From Closterium sp. NIES-65 (lineage: Eukaryota; Streptophyta; Zygnematophyceae; Desmidiales; Closteriaceae), in NCBI GenBank assembly GCA_948144175.1, contig CANXME010001988.1:1-64000 (forward strand): a stretch of DNA of 64,000 bases, written 5' to 3'. The position numbers were made by a program, and so were the translations under genes. The notes beneath the pieces are model-generated. The model ran no database searches and was not told the DNA's origin. It worked only from the letters and a program-made list of their open reading frames with translations. Of this stretch, positions 53,939-64,000 are shown one piece after another (positions within the stretch are counted from its first letter, which is position 1; every line of letters starts with the position of its first letter).

Positions 53939-56900
53939 GCCAACTACAGCGGCGCTTTGCCAACTACATCCTCCGCACCCAGTTTTCCCACCCCTGGGCG
54001 CACGCCATTGGCTATGCTGCCTTTGTCAACGGCTCCAACAGGTGCGGCCCCCAACCCCACCCCCAACCCCACTCCCGCCCTCTCCCCCGCCCCTGCCCCT
54101 GCCCCCTCTGCTGCCTGCCACTCCTCCTCACTCTCTCGTCCTCGCCCTTCCTTCACCTTCTCCCCACGCCCCGCCCCACCCACCCCACCCATCCCACCTC
54201 ACCTCCACCCTCCCCCTCCCCTCCCCCTTCACGTCTCTCGCAAGGTATGTGTGTGTATGTTTGTGTGTGTATGAATGTGCCGTAAGTTGAAATATACGCA
54301 CACCACGTACTGTGGCCAGGTTAAGCCACATGGATAGTACGAACAGGAGGCTTGGATTGATAAGCTGAGCTGAGTGGTGAAAAGGCCGGCTTGTGGCTTG
54401 TACATCTATGCTCGCTGCCCGAGACAGGTCGAGCCTGTGGGGCACATCTTCATCGGCCACGGCCGCACGGATTTGGCATCTCATCCCCAACGTTCACACA
54501 AATGATGTTGCATTTCGACAGCTAGATTGCACAGATGGCAGGAGCCACCCGTCGTACGGGCCGTAGGCAACCCGCATGAAGGATACGGGCGATAAGATTC
54601 TCACCCCGCCTTATGTGCTCAACAATGGCCATCCATGCATGGGTGAGTGGACGGGCAGGGGCATGGGGAGTGGGCTCATGTCAAGCATGTTCACAGTGGA
54701 ACGTGTCTTACCCTTGTGCTCTCTCCTCCCTCATTCCTGCCCCTCCCTCTTATTATCGACTAAAAAATTGTTCGACTTTTGAGTCGACTAAGAATCAACT
54801 CCATGTCATCTATTCTCGACCCGCTTTCTTGTTGCAATCCAGCCATGACATTCCCGGTCTTCAAAGGCAAGGTGACGACAGAGTCGCTGCTGCGAGAGAG
54901 GCAGGTGATGTTCATGGGCGTGATCGCGGCGTGTGTGGACTTCAACCGTCTCGCCGAGCTCATCATTCTCGAAGTGCTCCATCAAGGTGCGCTTTACCAT
55001 CTCGCCATCTCACCATCTCGCCATCTCGCCATCTCGCCATCTGACCGTCTCACCATCTGACCATGAAAAATCTTATTGGCCTCGTTAAGAAAGCTGTACA
55101 GTCATAAATAACAACACCAACATGACCACGTGTCACGCGCACCTTGATGGTGAGATAGTAAAGCGCACCTTGATGATGAGATGGTCAAGAGCACCTTCAT
55201 GGTGAGATGGTCAAGAGCACTTTGATGGAGAGAGCTGTACAGTCATGCAGGTGATAGGCCTGTCACTCGAATTTTTCAGTACGGTTGGGGGGGATTGCTA
55301 GTGTTCCAGCAACTTGATTGTGCTCAGCAAGGTAATCTGCTGGGCACACAAAGCTTCACTGATGAGATTCAAAGCCGCTACCTTCCTTGCTTGTGTTCTT
55401 CTTGTGCATTCGTCTCCACCTTTCCACGGTCTTCCGGAAAGTTGAAGCCTGCGTGAAAGTTCCTGCATGCAACGCAAGGTGCTTGCATGCTGATCCACTT
55501 GCACGCTTGGTGCGCTGCGCTATCCAAACGAAGTGTTCCCCTCATGCTGCTGCAGGCGCGGAGTATTCTCTCGAGGTCTATGATGTCACCCCCACGGATC
55601 CCCTCCCTGGCTCCTCCACCCAGCTTGGTCCGCGCTTGTTGTACGGGGTGGGTGACTTGCCTCAAGGCGACCCCATGCAAGTGGCCAAGCTCATTCCACC
55701 TTCCAACGAATCCATGTTGCAGCCGCATTGTCACAAGTCCGTGCAGCAGATCAACCTGACTGACTCCTTACGCACCTACCAGCTGTGGTGCCGGTGAGTT
55801 GCCTCTACTTCTCTCACCTCACAGCAATTCCTCCTCCCCCATCACAACCTCCCTCTCACTAATTCATCACCAACCTACCACCTCTGATACCAGTGAGTCG
55901 CGTCTAGGGATGCCCTGCTCGTCCTTCATAACCGCTCCCCTTCCTCTTCCACGTTTTTGTTCGAGGGGTGCACTTCGGCTGAAGAGTCTTAGCTTGGGGT
56001 GCATGGCGATTGTGACTGCCATTTCTGCATCCATCAACCGCTTTGTGGTTTTAGGGTACTGCACTTCTCTGCCGGCAGCATCACGAGTCTCCTGAACACG
56101 TTGACCTTGCTATAGTCTCTTTCAAGCCACGAGCTGAACTTTAAATAACTCAAGGTATTGCCTGAGGATTTAGGGAATCTAACGTCCCTGAAGTTGCGAT
56201 GGCTGAATTGTTTGTCTCTGTCAACGCTACGGCTACCTGATTCGATCGACGACCTTTCTTCTCTGGTGGCCTTGAAGATTTGGGGGTGCGGGATTGCTCT
56301 CTCACGCGCATCACTTTGGCCCATTTGCAGGCGCTTGAGACCCTATCGTTGTGTGAGGTGACAGGATTGTGATGTCTTCTTGAAGCACTTGGCCAGATGC
56401 AGCGCCTCATGGTCATCACCATGAAACAGCGCATTGATATTACGTTGCTGGACGATGTGACGTTGTCAGCGCTTCGGCTTCAACCTGAGTGGGATGAATT
56501 TCAAACGGCTTCGTGGATGCGTCGCTCTCGTCACCAAGCTTCAGGAGCTTTCCCTCGACAGCCTCTAGAAACCTGCAGCAGATGTCTGATGCCCTAGCCC
56601 ACCTGTCTTTGCTCGATGACTTGGAAGTTCACACATGTCCGAGACTCACTTATCTGTCAAAGGGCATGGGAAACGGGCTGCACAATCTACGCAGCCTGCA
56701 TCTGCTGTACTGCCGCGCCCTCACCATCTCACTCCATCATTCCCCCGTGCTCACATGTCTCCGTATTTTGGGAGCAAAAAATTTAGAGGCTCTCTGCCAT
56801 ACGTTTTCGGTTGCTTGAATGGCCTCAGAAAACTTTCTGTCGAGAGCTTGTCGCATCTATCTTCGCTTCTTGCATCCATCTCTCACCTTCTGGCATTCAT

Positions 56901-59900
56901 GAGCTTGGAGTTGGAAAACTGCTTGCAGATAACGGACCGGCCGGAGGGGATTAGGCGTCTGGGGGCTCTTAAGGAGGTCATGATCATATGGATGGACGGC
57001 CTTGTATGTCTCTCTCCATCCTAATCTCGGCTCACGTCTCTGCAGTCTCTCAAAATTTGCGAGGCCGTCCATCCATGTGATTATGACCTCCTTGAGTGCC
57101 CTCAGGTGCCCAATCCCCTCCGGGAGGTCCGTTATCTGCGGGCAACTTTCCAATTCAAGGCTCGTGAGTGCGAGAAAGTGAGGGACAGAGGCAGAAAACA
57201 AAAACAGTTGCGACAAGCTCACGAGAGAAAGTTCCCTGAGGCCATTCAAACAGCCGAACGCTTGGCAGAGAACCCTATGTGCCTAAAATTCAGATAGACT
57301 TGAGTTGGGAGAATGATGGGTTGAGATGGGTGAGGGCGTGGCAGTACAGCAGATGCAGGCTGCGCAGATTGTGCGGGCCGTTCCCCATGCTGCTGGCAGA
57401 TCAGTGAGCCTCGGACATGTGTGGACCTCCAAGTTCTCGAGCAAACACAAGTGGGCCAAGGCATCAGGCAGCTACTGCAGGTTCGGGAGGCTGTCGAGGG
57501 AAAGCTCCTGAAGCTTAGTGGCGAGAGCGACGCAATTAGGAAGCCGCGTGAAATTCATCCCATTCAGCTTGAAGCTCCGATGCCCTGACAACGTCACATC
57601 GTTGGGTAGTGTGATATTAAGGCACTGTTTCGTTGATGGCCTTGAGGCGCTGCATCTGGCCAAGAGCTTCAAGAGGACATTTCAATCCCATCTCCTCACA
57701 GGGCGAAAGGGTCTCCAGCACATGCAGACGTCCCAAAGTGACACGCTGTGGGAGAGCAATCAGGCACCCCAAATCTTCAGGTCTACCAGAGAAGAAAGAC
57801 CGTCGATTGAAAACAGTTCAGCCATTGCGGCCAGGGACGTCAGATTCCCCAAATCCCCAGGCAAGGTCTTGAGTCTTTTGAAATTCAGCACGAGGCTCGA
57901 AGAGACTATAGCGAGGTCAACATATTGGGGAGACTCGTGACGTTGCTGGCAGAGAGGTGCAGGATGCTGAAAGACGCGAGGCGGTTGATGGATGCAGGAA
58001 TGGCAGTCACACTCGTCGTGCACCCCAAGGTAAGACTATCCAACCGAATGCACCCCTTGAACAAAAAAAACCGCTCCCAAGGTTAGGCTCTTCCTTCATA
58101 ACCACTCCCCTTTCCCTTCCCCTTAATAACCACTCCTTTTACTGAAGGTCCCTCATTTTAATTAAAGTTCAATTAACTTTTAGGCATCTTAAAGCCAGAC
58201 CCTGTCAATGTTGCGCCCTATGCTATCAGCCTCCATTCCATTCCATCAGCTCCCTTTTGCCCCTAATGTTACCAGCCTCCACTCCATCCCATCGGCTCCT
58301 TGTGCCCCCAACGTGCCTCCCCCTATTCCCAGATTTCAGGGCTCGGACAAGGCCCGCAACATGACAGCTGTGTTCCTGGGGGTGATCATCCTCGTGGTGG
58401 CGGCACTGCTGGCTGCTATCGGCGTGAGCGTGACCATCAACACGCGGAGGCTGCGAGAGAAGACGACCGCATTGGAGATGCTCAAGGGAAGGGCGGAGGT
58501 GGCGGAGCGTAACAAGGGTGTGTTAATTGCCAACACGGCACATGAGCTGCGCACCCCGATCTATGGCATGGAAGGTTCATGGCAATGAGGTGCATGAGAT
58601 GCATGTGGGGAAGTCTCAAAACTTTGAGAGATTCTTTTGTTTGTTTGTTTTGTTTGTTTTTTCTCGTTCCGATTGTGGCCAATTCCTGGGGCACTAATCA
58701 GGTTGGGTTGAAACCACTTTAGGAGGTGACGAGATCACAGTTACCGTGCTGTTTTCAAGTTATTCTAACCTATAGGTATTCACATCCTAATCCCTGCGAA
58801 TCACCACTTGCTGTGCCGACCACCTGACAGGCATGCTGAAGCAGCTGGACGAGGGGGGCCTGGACTCAGGGCAGAGGGAGGACGTGGGGGCAGCAGGGGA
58901 GGAGGCGGAGCGGATCCTGAGGCTCGTCAACGCCGTGCTGGACGTGTGCAAGGCAGAGGCACGCTGCCTGCACCTGGAGAGCGTGCCCTTTGCCCTCCGC
59001 CCCTGGCTTCGTGACGTGCTGCACCCTCATGTGCAGGCCGCTCAGGAGCGAGGCCTCGAACGTATTCACTCTCACCCATGTATCACCCGATTCTGCTTGG
59101 TTTCCTTTCCTCTTCATGCATTTGACTAATTCTTGCTTTTTTTGTTTTTAACCAAAGGTGTCTGGTTTTTCTACTTGTGACCGTGGGTGCGTGTCTAGTG
59201 ACATGGTGTATGGACGGCGATGTGCCCAGTGTGCTGGTGGGGGACTGCTTTCGCCTGCAGTAAGTGGTGGACAGAATAGTCGGTGAGTAGAAGAGTTGAA
59301 TTCAATGACTGGCACTAGATGTGGGAGAGGTTGGATGGGTTTGGTCACGCATAAGGACCAGACGAGTTGGGTCACGCTGGCCTCAAGTCGAGTGGAGTTG
59401 AGTTAAGTCGAACGTGACGCTCGCCCTTGGTGAGTCGGCATTCTGTCTACGTCAAGGCTATCTCGAGACAGTTTTTTTTTCATGCCAAGCACCCTCAACG
59501 TGGTGGTGGGTGGAACCGGGGCGAAACAACCCACTAGAATTGACTTATGTCGGCTGACTGATGTGAGGCCGGTGATGCACTTGTACTAAATTTACAACGA
59601 TAAGAAGAGAAGAGAGTAGGCGACTCTCCCAATCGGTTGACGTCGTAACACCCAGTCAGCAGCAGTGTGCTCACACGCTGCTGTTAATTCACAATACTCT
59701 CAGTTTAAGGTCAGTCATACACTAGAGATGTGCACAGGTCCGAGCCAAGCCTTCTTGTTTTGAGGCTCGAGGCACGACAAGGCAGCCTGCTGACGAGCCG
59801 AGTTAGCAACTGACCCGGTTCGTGTCTCGTGTGCTGAAGGTGAGCCGGCTGAGCAAGGACGAGCAAGTTGTCTATATTATGGGGAAAGTGAGCTGAATGG

Positions 59901-62900
59901 ATCGCATGGGATTGTTTTGGAAATTGATTTGGAGGACATATTCCTTGAGAGCTGCAATGTTCTATCTATCCGCCTTCGTGTGCATTTCCTCCTCCCTTTG
60001 GTCTGAACGGGTTCTTGCATTTCAAACATGGGTTGAACAGTAGGACTTCTCACGTGCTTGTGCTATTGCTCCTCATATTCCTTTGACATTCCCCATTGCC
60101 TTGCTGCTCCCCCCAGACAACACCATCAAGTTTACGGCCAGCGGAGGCGTGTGTGTGCGGCTGCAGTGCCTTCCCCCCGACACCCACATCCCCACCCACC
60201 TGCTCTCCCTCGGCTGCCTCCTCGCTCAACCCACACCTGGCTGCTCCTCGTCTGCCGCTGCTGCTGCTGCTACTGGTGCTGCCACTGCTGGTGCTGCCAC
60301 TGCTAGTGCGGCCACTGCTGATGATGCCAGAGCGGCTGTGCATCAGAACGGAGTGGGAGAGCGGCTGTTTAGGATGGCGTTTTGGGAGCAGATGGGGCAG
60401 CGAGGGCTGGCGAGGGCGGTGACGGGCGCATGCAATAAACGGGTGTTCCAGAGAAGCTTGTCTGCGCAGTGCCTTCGGTGCTACTGGCGCATGCCCCTTG
60501 TGCAGGAGGGGGGGTCGGAGCAGGAGGAGAGCGAGGAGAGGGGGGAGAGCAAGGAGAGGGAGGAGGGGAAGGAGAGGGAAAGTGTTCAGGAACAGAGTGA
60601 TGTGTATTAGGAAGGCAGGGAAGATGGGGAAGGTGAGAGGGCAGTGTCAGATGCTAAAGGTGGAGGAGTAGAGGTGGACGACGTGGGGTGTCGTCGAGTC
60701 AGAGGGGCACCGGTGATCCCTCTCCAGCACGGGGTGGAGAATGGTGGAGAGCATTTGTCGGTGGTAGGAGGCAGAAGCAGCGAGAGGGTGTGCAGTGAGT
60801 TGAGTGAAGGAAGGGGTGGTGCTGCATCATTGAGTCTTGAAGATGAGTGTGGGCGTAGGGGAAAGGGGCCATGTGAACATGGAGCAGGAGTGCGTGGGGG
60901 GGACGTTGTGAGTGAAGCAAGGAGGACAGCACCAGGGGGGGGTGGTATGGGTTGGTGGAGGGGAGAAGTGGGGTGGTGGTGGCATGGTCAGGGAAGAGAG
61001 GAGGGAAGGGAGGCGGAGGGTGGAGTTGGCAAGCGGTGTATGGTGCTGGTGGCATGTGAGGACACGGGGTGTGGCATCGCAGAGGAGGAGCAGCACGACG
61101 TGTTTCAGGCGTTCATGCAGGTGAGCCCTGCCCCTCATGCAGGTGAGCTCTGAGTATGTGCGTAGAGGCACTAAGGCGTTCATGCAGGTGAGCTGTGCCC
61201 CTCATGCAGGTGAGTCCTGCCCCTCATGCAGGTGAGTCCTGCCTCTCATGCAACTCGCCTCAAGCCACACACCTGATGCAACTCGAATCGAGGACTCGAT
61301 GGAGAGGCGACATTTACCGCTCAAGCAGACGCACTAAAGAGGCACACAGTCGTCCATTTGCACTCTAGTTTCCCAACACTCTGAGTCGCCCGTTCTCTTG
61401 CTTCTCACTCCACCCAACCCATCAGACCCGTGCGCATGGAGGCAACGGCATGAGCCTGCACTTGTGCCGACTGCTGGTGAGTCATTTTTAACAATTGCCA
61501 TGTCTTGTCAACAGTCACCATGTCTTATTAATAGTTGCCATGTCTTATGAACAGTTGCCATGTCTTATTAATAGGTGCCATTTCTTTTACCAATTGTCAA
61601 GCCTTATTAACAGTTACCATGTCTCATTAATAGTTGCCATGTCTTATGAACAGTTGCCATGTCTTATTAATAGTTGCCATTTCTTTTACCAATTGTCAGG
61701 CCTTAATAACAATTGCCATGTCTTATTAACAGTTGCCATGTCTTATTAATAGTTGCCATGTCCTACTAACAGTTGCCATGTCTTATTAACAGCTGCCATG
61801 TCTTATTAACAGTTGCCATGCCTTATTAACAGTTGCCATGTCTTCTTAACAGTTGCCACGTCTTATTAACAGTTGCCATGTCCTATTAACAGTTGCCACG
61901 TCTTATTAACAGTTGCCATGTCTTATTAATAGTTGCCATGTCTTCTGAATAGTTGCCATGTCTTATTAACTGTTGCCATGTCCTATTAACGGTTGCCACG
62001 TCTTATTAACAGTTGCCAGTTCTTATTAACAGTTGCCATGTCAACAGTTGCCATGTCCTATTAACAGTTGCCATGTCTTATTAACAGTTGCCATGTCTTA
62101 TTAATAGTTACCATGTCTTATTAATAGTTGCCATTTCTTTTACTAATTGTCAGGCCTTATTAACAGTTGCCATGTCTTATTAACAGCTGCCATGTCCTAT
62201 TAACAGTTGCCATATCTTATTAACAGTTGCCATGTCTTATTAACAGTTGCCATGTATTATTAATGATTGCGATGTCGTTCTAACAATTGCCATGTCTTAT
62301 TAACAGATGCCATGTCCTATTAACAGTTGCCATGTCTTATAAACAATTGTCGTGTCTTATTAACAGTTGCCATGTCCTATTAACGGTTGCCATGTCTTAT
62401 TAACAGTTGCCATGTCCTATTAACAGTGGCCATGTCTTGTTAATAGTTGCCATGTCTTATTAGCAATTGCCATGTCTTATTTGCAGTTGCCATGTCCAAT
62501 TAACATTGGCCATGTCTTATGAACAGTTGCCATGTCTTATTAACATTTGCCATGCATTATTAACAGTTGCCATGTCATATTAACAGTTGCCATGCCTTAT
62601 TAACAGTTGCCATGTCTTTTTAACAGTTGCCATGCCTTACTAGCAGTTGCAATGTCTTGTTAACAGTATGTCAGAGGTCCACTGGTGATCCCCGATCGAT
62701 CCTAGGGAAGGGTTACAGGCACATTTGCCTGGGGGCTTATGGGCGCACTGACCCGCTACTGAAACAAGCCCTTTTATCCCAATGGTCTAGTGGTTGGGAT
62801 TCTGACATGGTATCCAGAGCGAAGGTCTCGGGTTCGAATCCCGGTGTATGCACTTCGGGCATCCCAGTGCGGGGGGGTGTCAGAGGTCCACTGGTGATCC

Positions 62901-64000
62901 CCGATCGATCCTAGGGAAGGGTTACAGGCACATTTGCCTGGGGGGTTATGGGCGCACTGACCCGCTACTGAAACAAGCCCTTTTATCCCAATGGTCTAGT
63001 GGTTGGGATTCTGACACAGTAGCCATGTCTAATTAACAATTGCCATGTCTTATTAACAGTTGCCATGTCTTATTAACAGTCGCCATGTCTTATTAATAGT
63101 TGCCATGTCTTATTAACAATTGCCATGTTTTATTAACAGTTGCCATGTCTTGTTAACAGTTGCCATGTATTACTAACAGTTCTAGCAGGGTGGCCAGGTC
63201 TTTATAGGCAATTCAACGGGGTAATTTCTGAGACCATTAGAACTCTCTTATCGCCCTTTCATGCACGTTCTGCAAATGTTAACTCTTAACAACATATTTG
63301 CTTCCAGCTCTCCATGATCTGACCACGCTGCACAGTCACACTCATTTACACTCATCCACATGGAGATGCCGGATGTGACTTCATCCCCACACCTCCTCCC
63401 CGTACCTCCTCCTCTCCCCTCCCTCCCACCCCCCGTGGCAGGTGTCGCTGATGGGGGGCAGCATAGGGCTAATCAGCACAGAGGGTCACGGCACCACGCT
63501 GCACGTCGCTCTGGCCATGCCTGTTGCTGCAGCCACTGCTGCTGTTGCTGTGTATGGCAACTCTACTTCAGCCCGCACGAATGTTCCTGGGCCGGCGACG
63601 ACTTGTGCTACTTCTTCCTCTACTGCTGCAGCCGATGACACAGCTGTGCCAAGGGTTGTGAAGATGAATAGTGTGAGGGATTGTTTGAAGGAGCTGCTGC
63701 AGGGCAAGGCGATTTTGGTGAGATGAAGGACAAAGTCTTTTAAGCCGACCGACTCTAGACCTGAAGAATTATCGTGTTTTTGTAGGGGTTGCTGCAGGAT
63801 GTTGATTATGCAGGCTAGCCGCAAAATGCTCCTGTGTCTCCTTGTCTGTTTTTACTCACCGCACTCCCCACAACTCGCCCTGCCTTCTCCTCACCACCCT
63901 CCCACAACCCACCCCGCCCTCTCCTTGTCCCGTGGGTGGACAGCAATGTGCTCAACCTGCTCATACCTCCCACGAAGCTTCCTTTACCTTCCTTCCCTCA
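53939..64000 (+). CDS. CHASE-domain hybrid histidine kinase (cytokinin-receptor-like), 5' truncated
   Basis: Exons supported by motif and phase: about 53944-54041 (FANYILRTQFSHPW, GYAAFVNGSNR; CHASE start), 54567-54642 (GDKILTPPYVLNNG), 54843-54986 (RQVMFMGVIAACVDFNRLAE), 55556-55793 (YSLEVYDVTPTDPLPG, CHASE end), 58333-58574 (transmembrane VFLGVIILVVAALLAAIGV, H-box NTAHELRTPIYG), 58831-about 59061 (HisKA), about 59160-59259 (PSVLVGDCFRL), 60117-61120 (DNTIKFTASGG, EDTGCGI, FQAFMQ), 61426-61476 (GGNGMSLHL), 63442-63717 (GSIGLISTEGHGTTLHVAL, linker, GKAIL), then a receiver start near 63945 (VDSNVLNLL). Plant cytokinin receptors have this order, bind hormone through CHASE and phosphorylate a receiver Asp. 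Missing or odd: the N-terminus upstream of CHASE, a weak G2 box, an in-frame TAG at 60608-60610, and one small unseen piece. It is possibly a pseudogene. Confidence 0.75.
53944..54041 (+). other. First surviving CHASE exon
   Basis: QRRFANYILRTQFSHPW and AIGYAAFVNGSNR resemble the FAEYTARTxFERPL...GVAYAxRV start of plant CHASE domains. A CAG/GTGCGG donor ends it. Its 5' side is cut by the copia B LTR five or six bases upstream, so no acceptor or start is visible. The following sequence to 54250 is Pro-rich and may be intron. Confidence 0.6.
54996..55065 (+). repeat. CCATCTCG microsatellite after a splice donor
   Basis: Units CCATCTCGCC / CCATCTCACC are repeated about seven times immediately downstream of the donor at 54987. 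Confidence 0.8.
55139..55228 (-). repeat. Inverted copies of the exon-intron junction
   Basis: Three to four units of GCACCTTGATGGTGAGATGG type. They are the reverse complement of CATCAAGGTGCGCTTTACC at 54980-54998, which spans the donor site. Confidence 0.75.
56158..57024 (+). pseudogene. Leucine-rich-repeat gene fragment (left arm)
   Basis: Fragments in more than one frame: LPEDLGNLTSLKL, LPDSIDDLSSLVALKIWGCG, LTYLSKGMGNGLHNLRSLHL, LSHLSSLLASISHLLAFMSL and ITDRPEGIRRLGALKEVMI. These are plant-type LRRs like those of TMV-resistance (NBS-LRR) proteins. No NB-ARC or kinase part is seen. Stops and shifts make it non-coding now. Confidence 0.75.
57040..58023 (-). pseudogene. Leucine-rich-repeat gene fragment (right arm, inverted)
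   Basis: On the minus strand: LPGDLGNLTSLAAMAELFSI, DGLSSLVDLKIWG, LPNCVALATKLQELSLDSL, MNGLRELSLVSLSQLFLF and ITDLPEGIGHLRALKEVII. It is homologous to the left arm block by block, in the opposite orientation. Confidence 0.75.
58333..58574 (+). other. Transmembrane and phospho-acceptor His exon
   Basis: Joined in phase to 55793, it encodes one hydrophobic helix, a charged linker (REKTTALEMLKGRAEVAERN) and the H-box with its His. The donor G/GTTCAT is weak, but the next exon (58831) continues GMLKQLDEGGLDSGQREDV in phase. Confidence 0.75.
60117..61120 (+). other. HATPase exon with in-frame TAG
   Basis: One frame runs from the N-box-like DNTIKFT to the G1 and F boxes (EDTGCGI, FQAFMQ), broken only by TAG at 60608-60610 in an acidic low-complexity stretch. 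The approximately 300-residue spacer between these boxes is far longer than the about 70 residues usual in plant receptors, so an unrecognised intron could remove both the stop and the spacer. Confidence 0.6.
61115..61245 (+). repeat. Five tandem copies of a splice-donor junction
   Basis: CATGCAG/GTGAG occurs at the exon end (61120/61121) and four more times at about 61138, 61184, 61206 and 61228, with CCCTGCCCCT between. The third copy also repeats the exon letters GCGTTCATGCAG. Confidence 0.85.
61486..63185 (+). repeat. 20-bp minisatellite in a kinase intron
   Basis: About 60 units of AACAGTTGCCATGTCTTATT with point variants run to 62668, and about eight more follow at 63022-63185. The TRIM at 62669-63016 interrupts the array. 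The array lies wholly in the intron between 61476 and 63442. Confidence 0.95.
62669..63016 (+). mobile_element. TRIM, complete copy 3, in the minisatellite
   Basis: Terminal repeats 62669-62807 and 62878-63016 (139 bp, one difference), target duplication CAGTA (62664-62668 and 63017-63021), and a 70-bp interior with primer site TGGTATCCAGAGC (one extra C), B box GGTTCGAATCC and a run of seven G. The A box TGGTCTAGTGG is intact. It is a distinct subtype (GAGGTCCACTGGTGATCCCC in the repeat) from the other copies. Confidence 0.93.
63718..64000 (+). other. Intron and possible receiver start at the window edge
   Basis: After GKAIL and the donor GTGAGA, VDSNVLNLLIPPTKLPLPSF at about 63940-63999 resembles the start of a response-regulator receiver (ILVVDDNxxN), with one of the acidic pair replaced by Ser. 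No AG acceptor lies just before it in phase, so either the acceptor is non-canonical or the frame is coincidental. Confidence 0.4.

Larger units (their letters stand above)
55954..58068. repeat. Long inverted repeat of LRR-coding sequence in a kinase intron
   Basis: Left arm about 55954-57001 (LRR sense on plus), loop about 61 bp, right arm about 57063-58068 (LRR sense on minus). Matching landmarks: TTTTTGTTCGAGGGGTGCAC with its complement near 58050-58068, GATGTGACGTTGTCAG near 56454 and its complement near 57580-57600, and GGATGGACGGCC with GGCCGTCCATCC at the loop. Similar direct sequences CTTCATAACCRCTCCCCTT flank both ends (55924 and 58093). The arms have diverged. Confidence 0.85.

Noticed and set aside
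60644-61153. A separate gene starting at 60644
   Set aside because: It is in the same frame as 60117-60607 and contains the G1 and F boxes of the kinase, so it is the same exon after a TAG.
61486-63185. CRISPR-like array of short repeats
   Set aside because: Units are contiguous 20-mers with no unique spacers, in a eukaryotic intron. It is a minisatellite.

Overview
This is a eukaryotic window: split genes with GT-AG introns, no operons, and most of its length is transposable elements (TEs). The host looks like a streptophyte (a charophyte alga or an early land plant). The evidence is a CHASE-type hybrid histidine kinase like plant cytokinin receptors, leucine-rich-repeat fragments, and copia elements primed from initiator tRNA-Met. 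A zygnematophyte alga is my guess, not a demonstrated fact. All coordinates were read by eye, so exon edges may be off by a few bases.

Layout. 1-3215 (minus): decayed DNA transposon resembling the KDZ/Plavaka transposases. 4116-5095 (plus): two-exon gene of unknown family. 5366-9350: internally deleted copia element. About 9819-22484 (plus): one unknown gene broken by three insertions. These are a 375-bp TRIM in an exon (10981-11355), a Ty3/gypsy composite in an intron (12091-20381) and a 1.45-kb non-autonomous LTR element in the last exon (20886-22338). The gypsy polyprotein carries a complete-looking cytosine-5 DNA methyltransferase between protease and reverse transcriptase. 22573-31717: non-autonomous LTR element with a decayed 7.5-kb copia element nested inside it. 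32065-32440: a TRIM fused to a third copia copy (32441-40869), which is itself interrupted by another LTR element (37631-39194). 41808-42022: truncated TRIM. 42309-53938: minus-strand copia family B element split by an intact, apparently young 7.3-kb copia element (44181-51458) with identical LTRs and one 1,969-residue polyprotein.

53939-64000 (plus): a 5'-truncated CHASE-TM-HisKA-HATPase-receiver kinase gene. Its introns hold a 1-kb inverted duplication of LRR sequence, a 20-bp minisatellite with a TRIM inside it, and repeated copies of its own splice donors.

How it fits together. Host genes are few and damaged, and insertion order can be read from nesting and target-site duplications (TSDs). 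The most notable items are the methyltransferase-bearing gypsy element with its odd tandem architecture, a TRIM family with tRNA-like A and B boxes, the unknown gene whose frame resumes across insertions, and the LRR inverted repeat inside the kinase intron.
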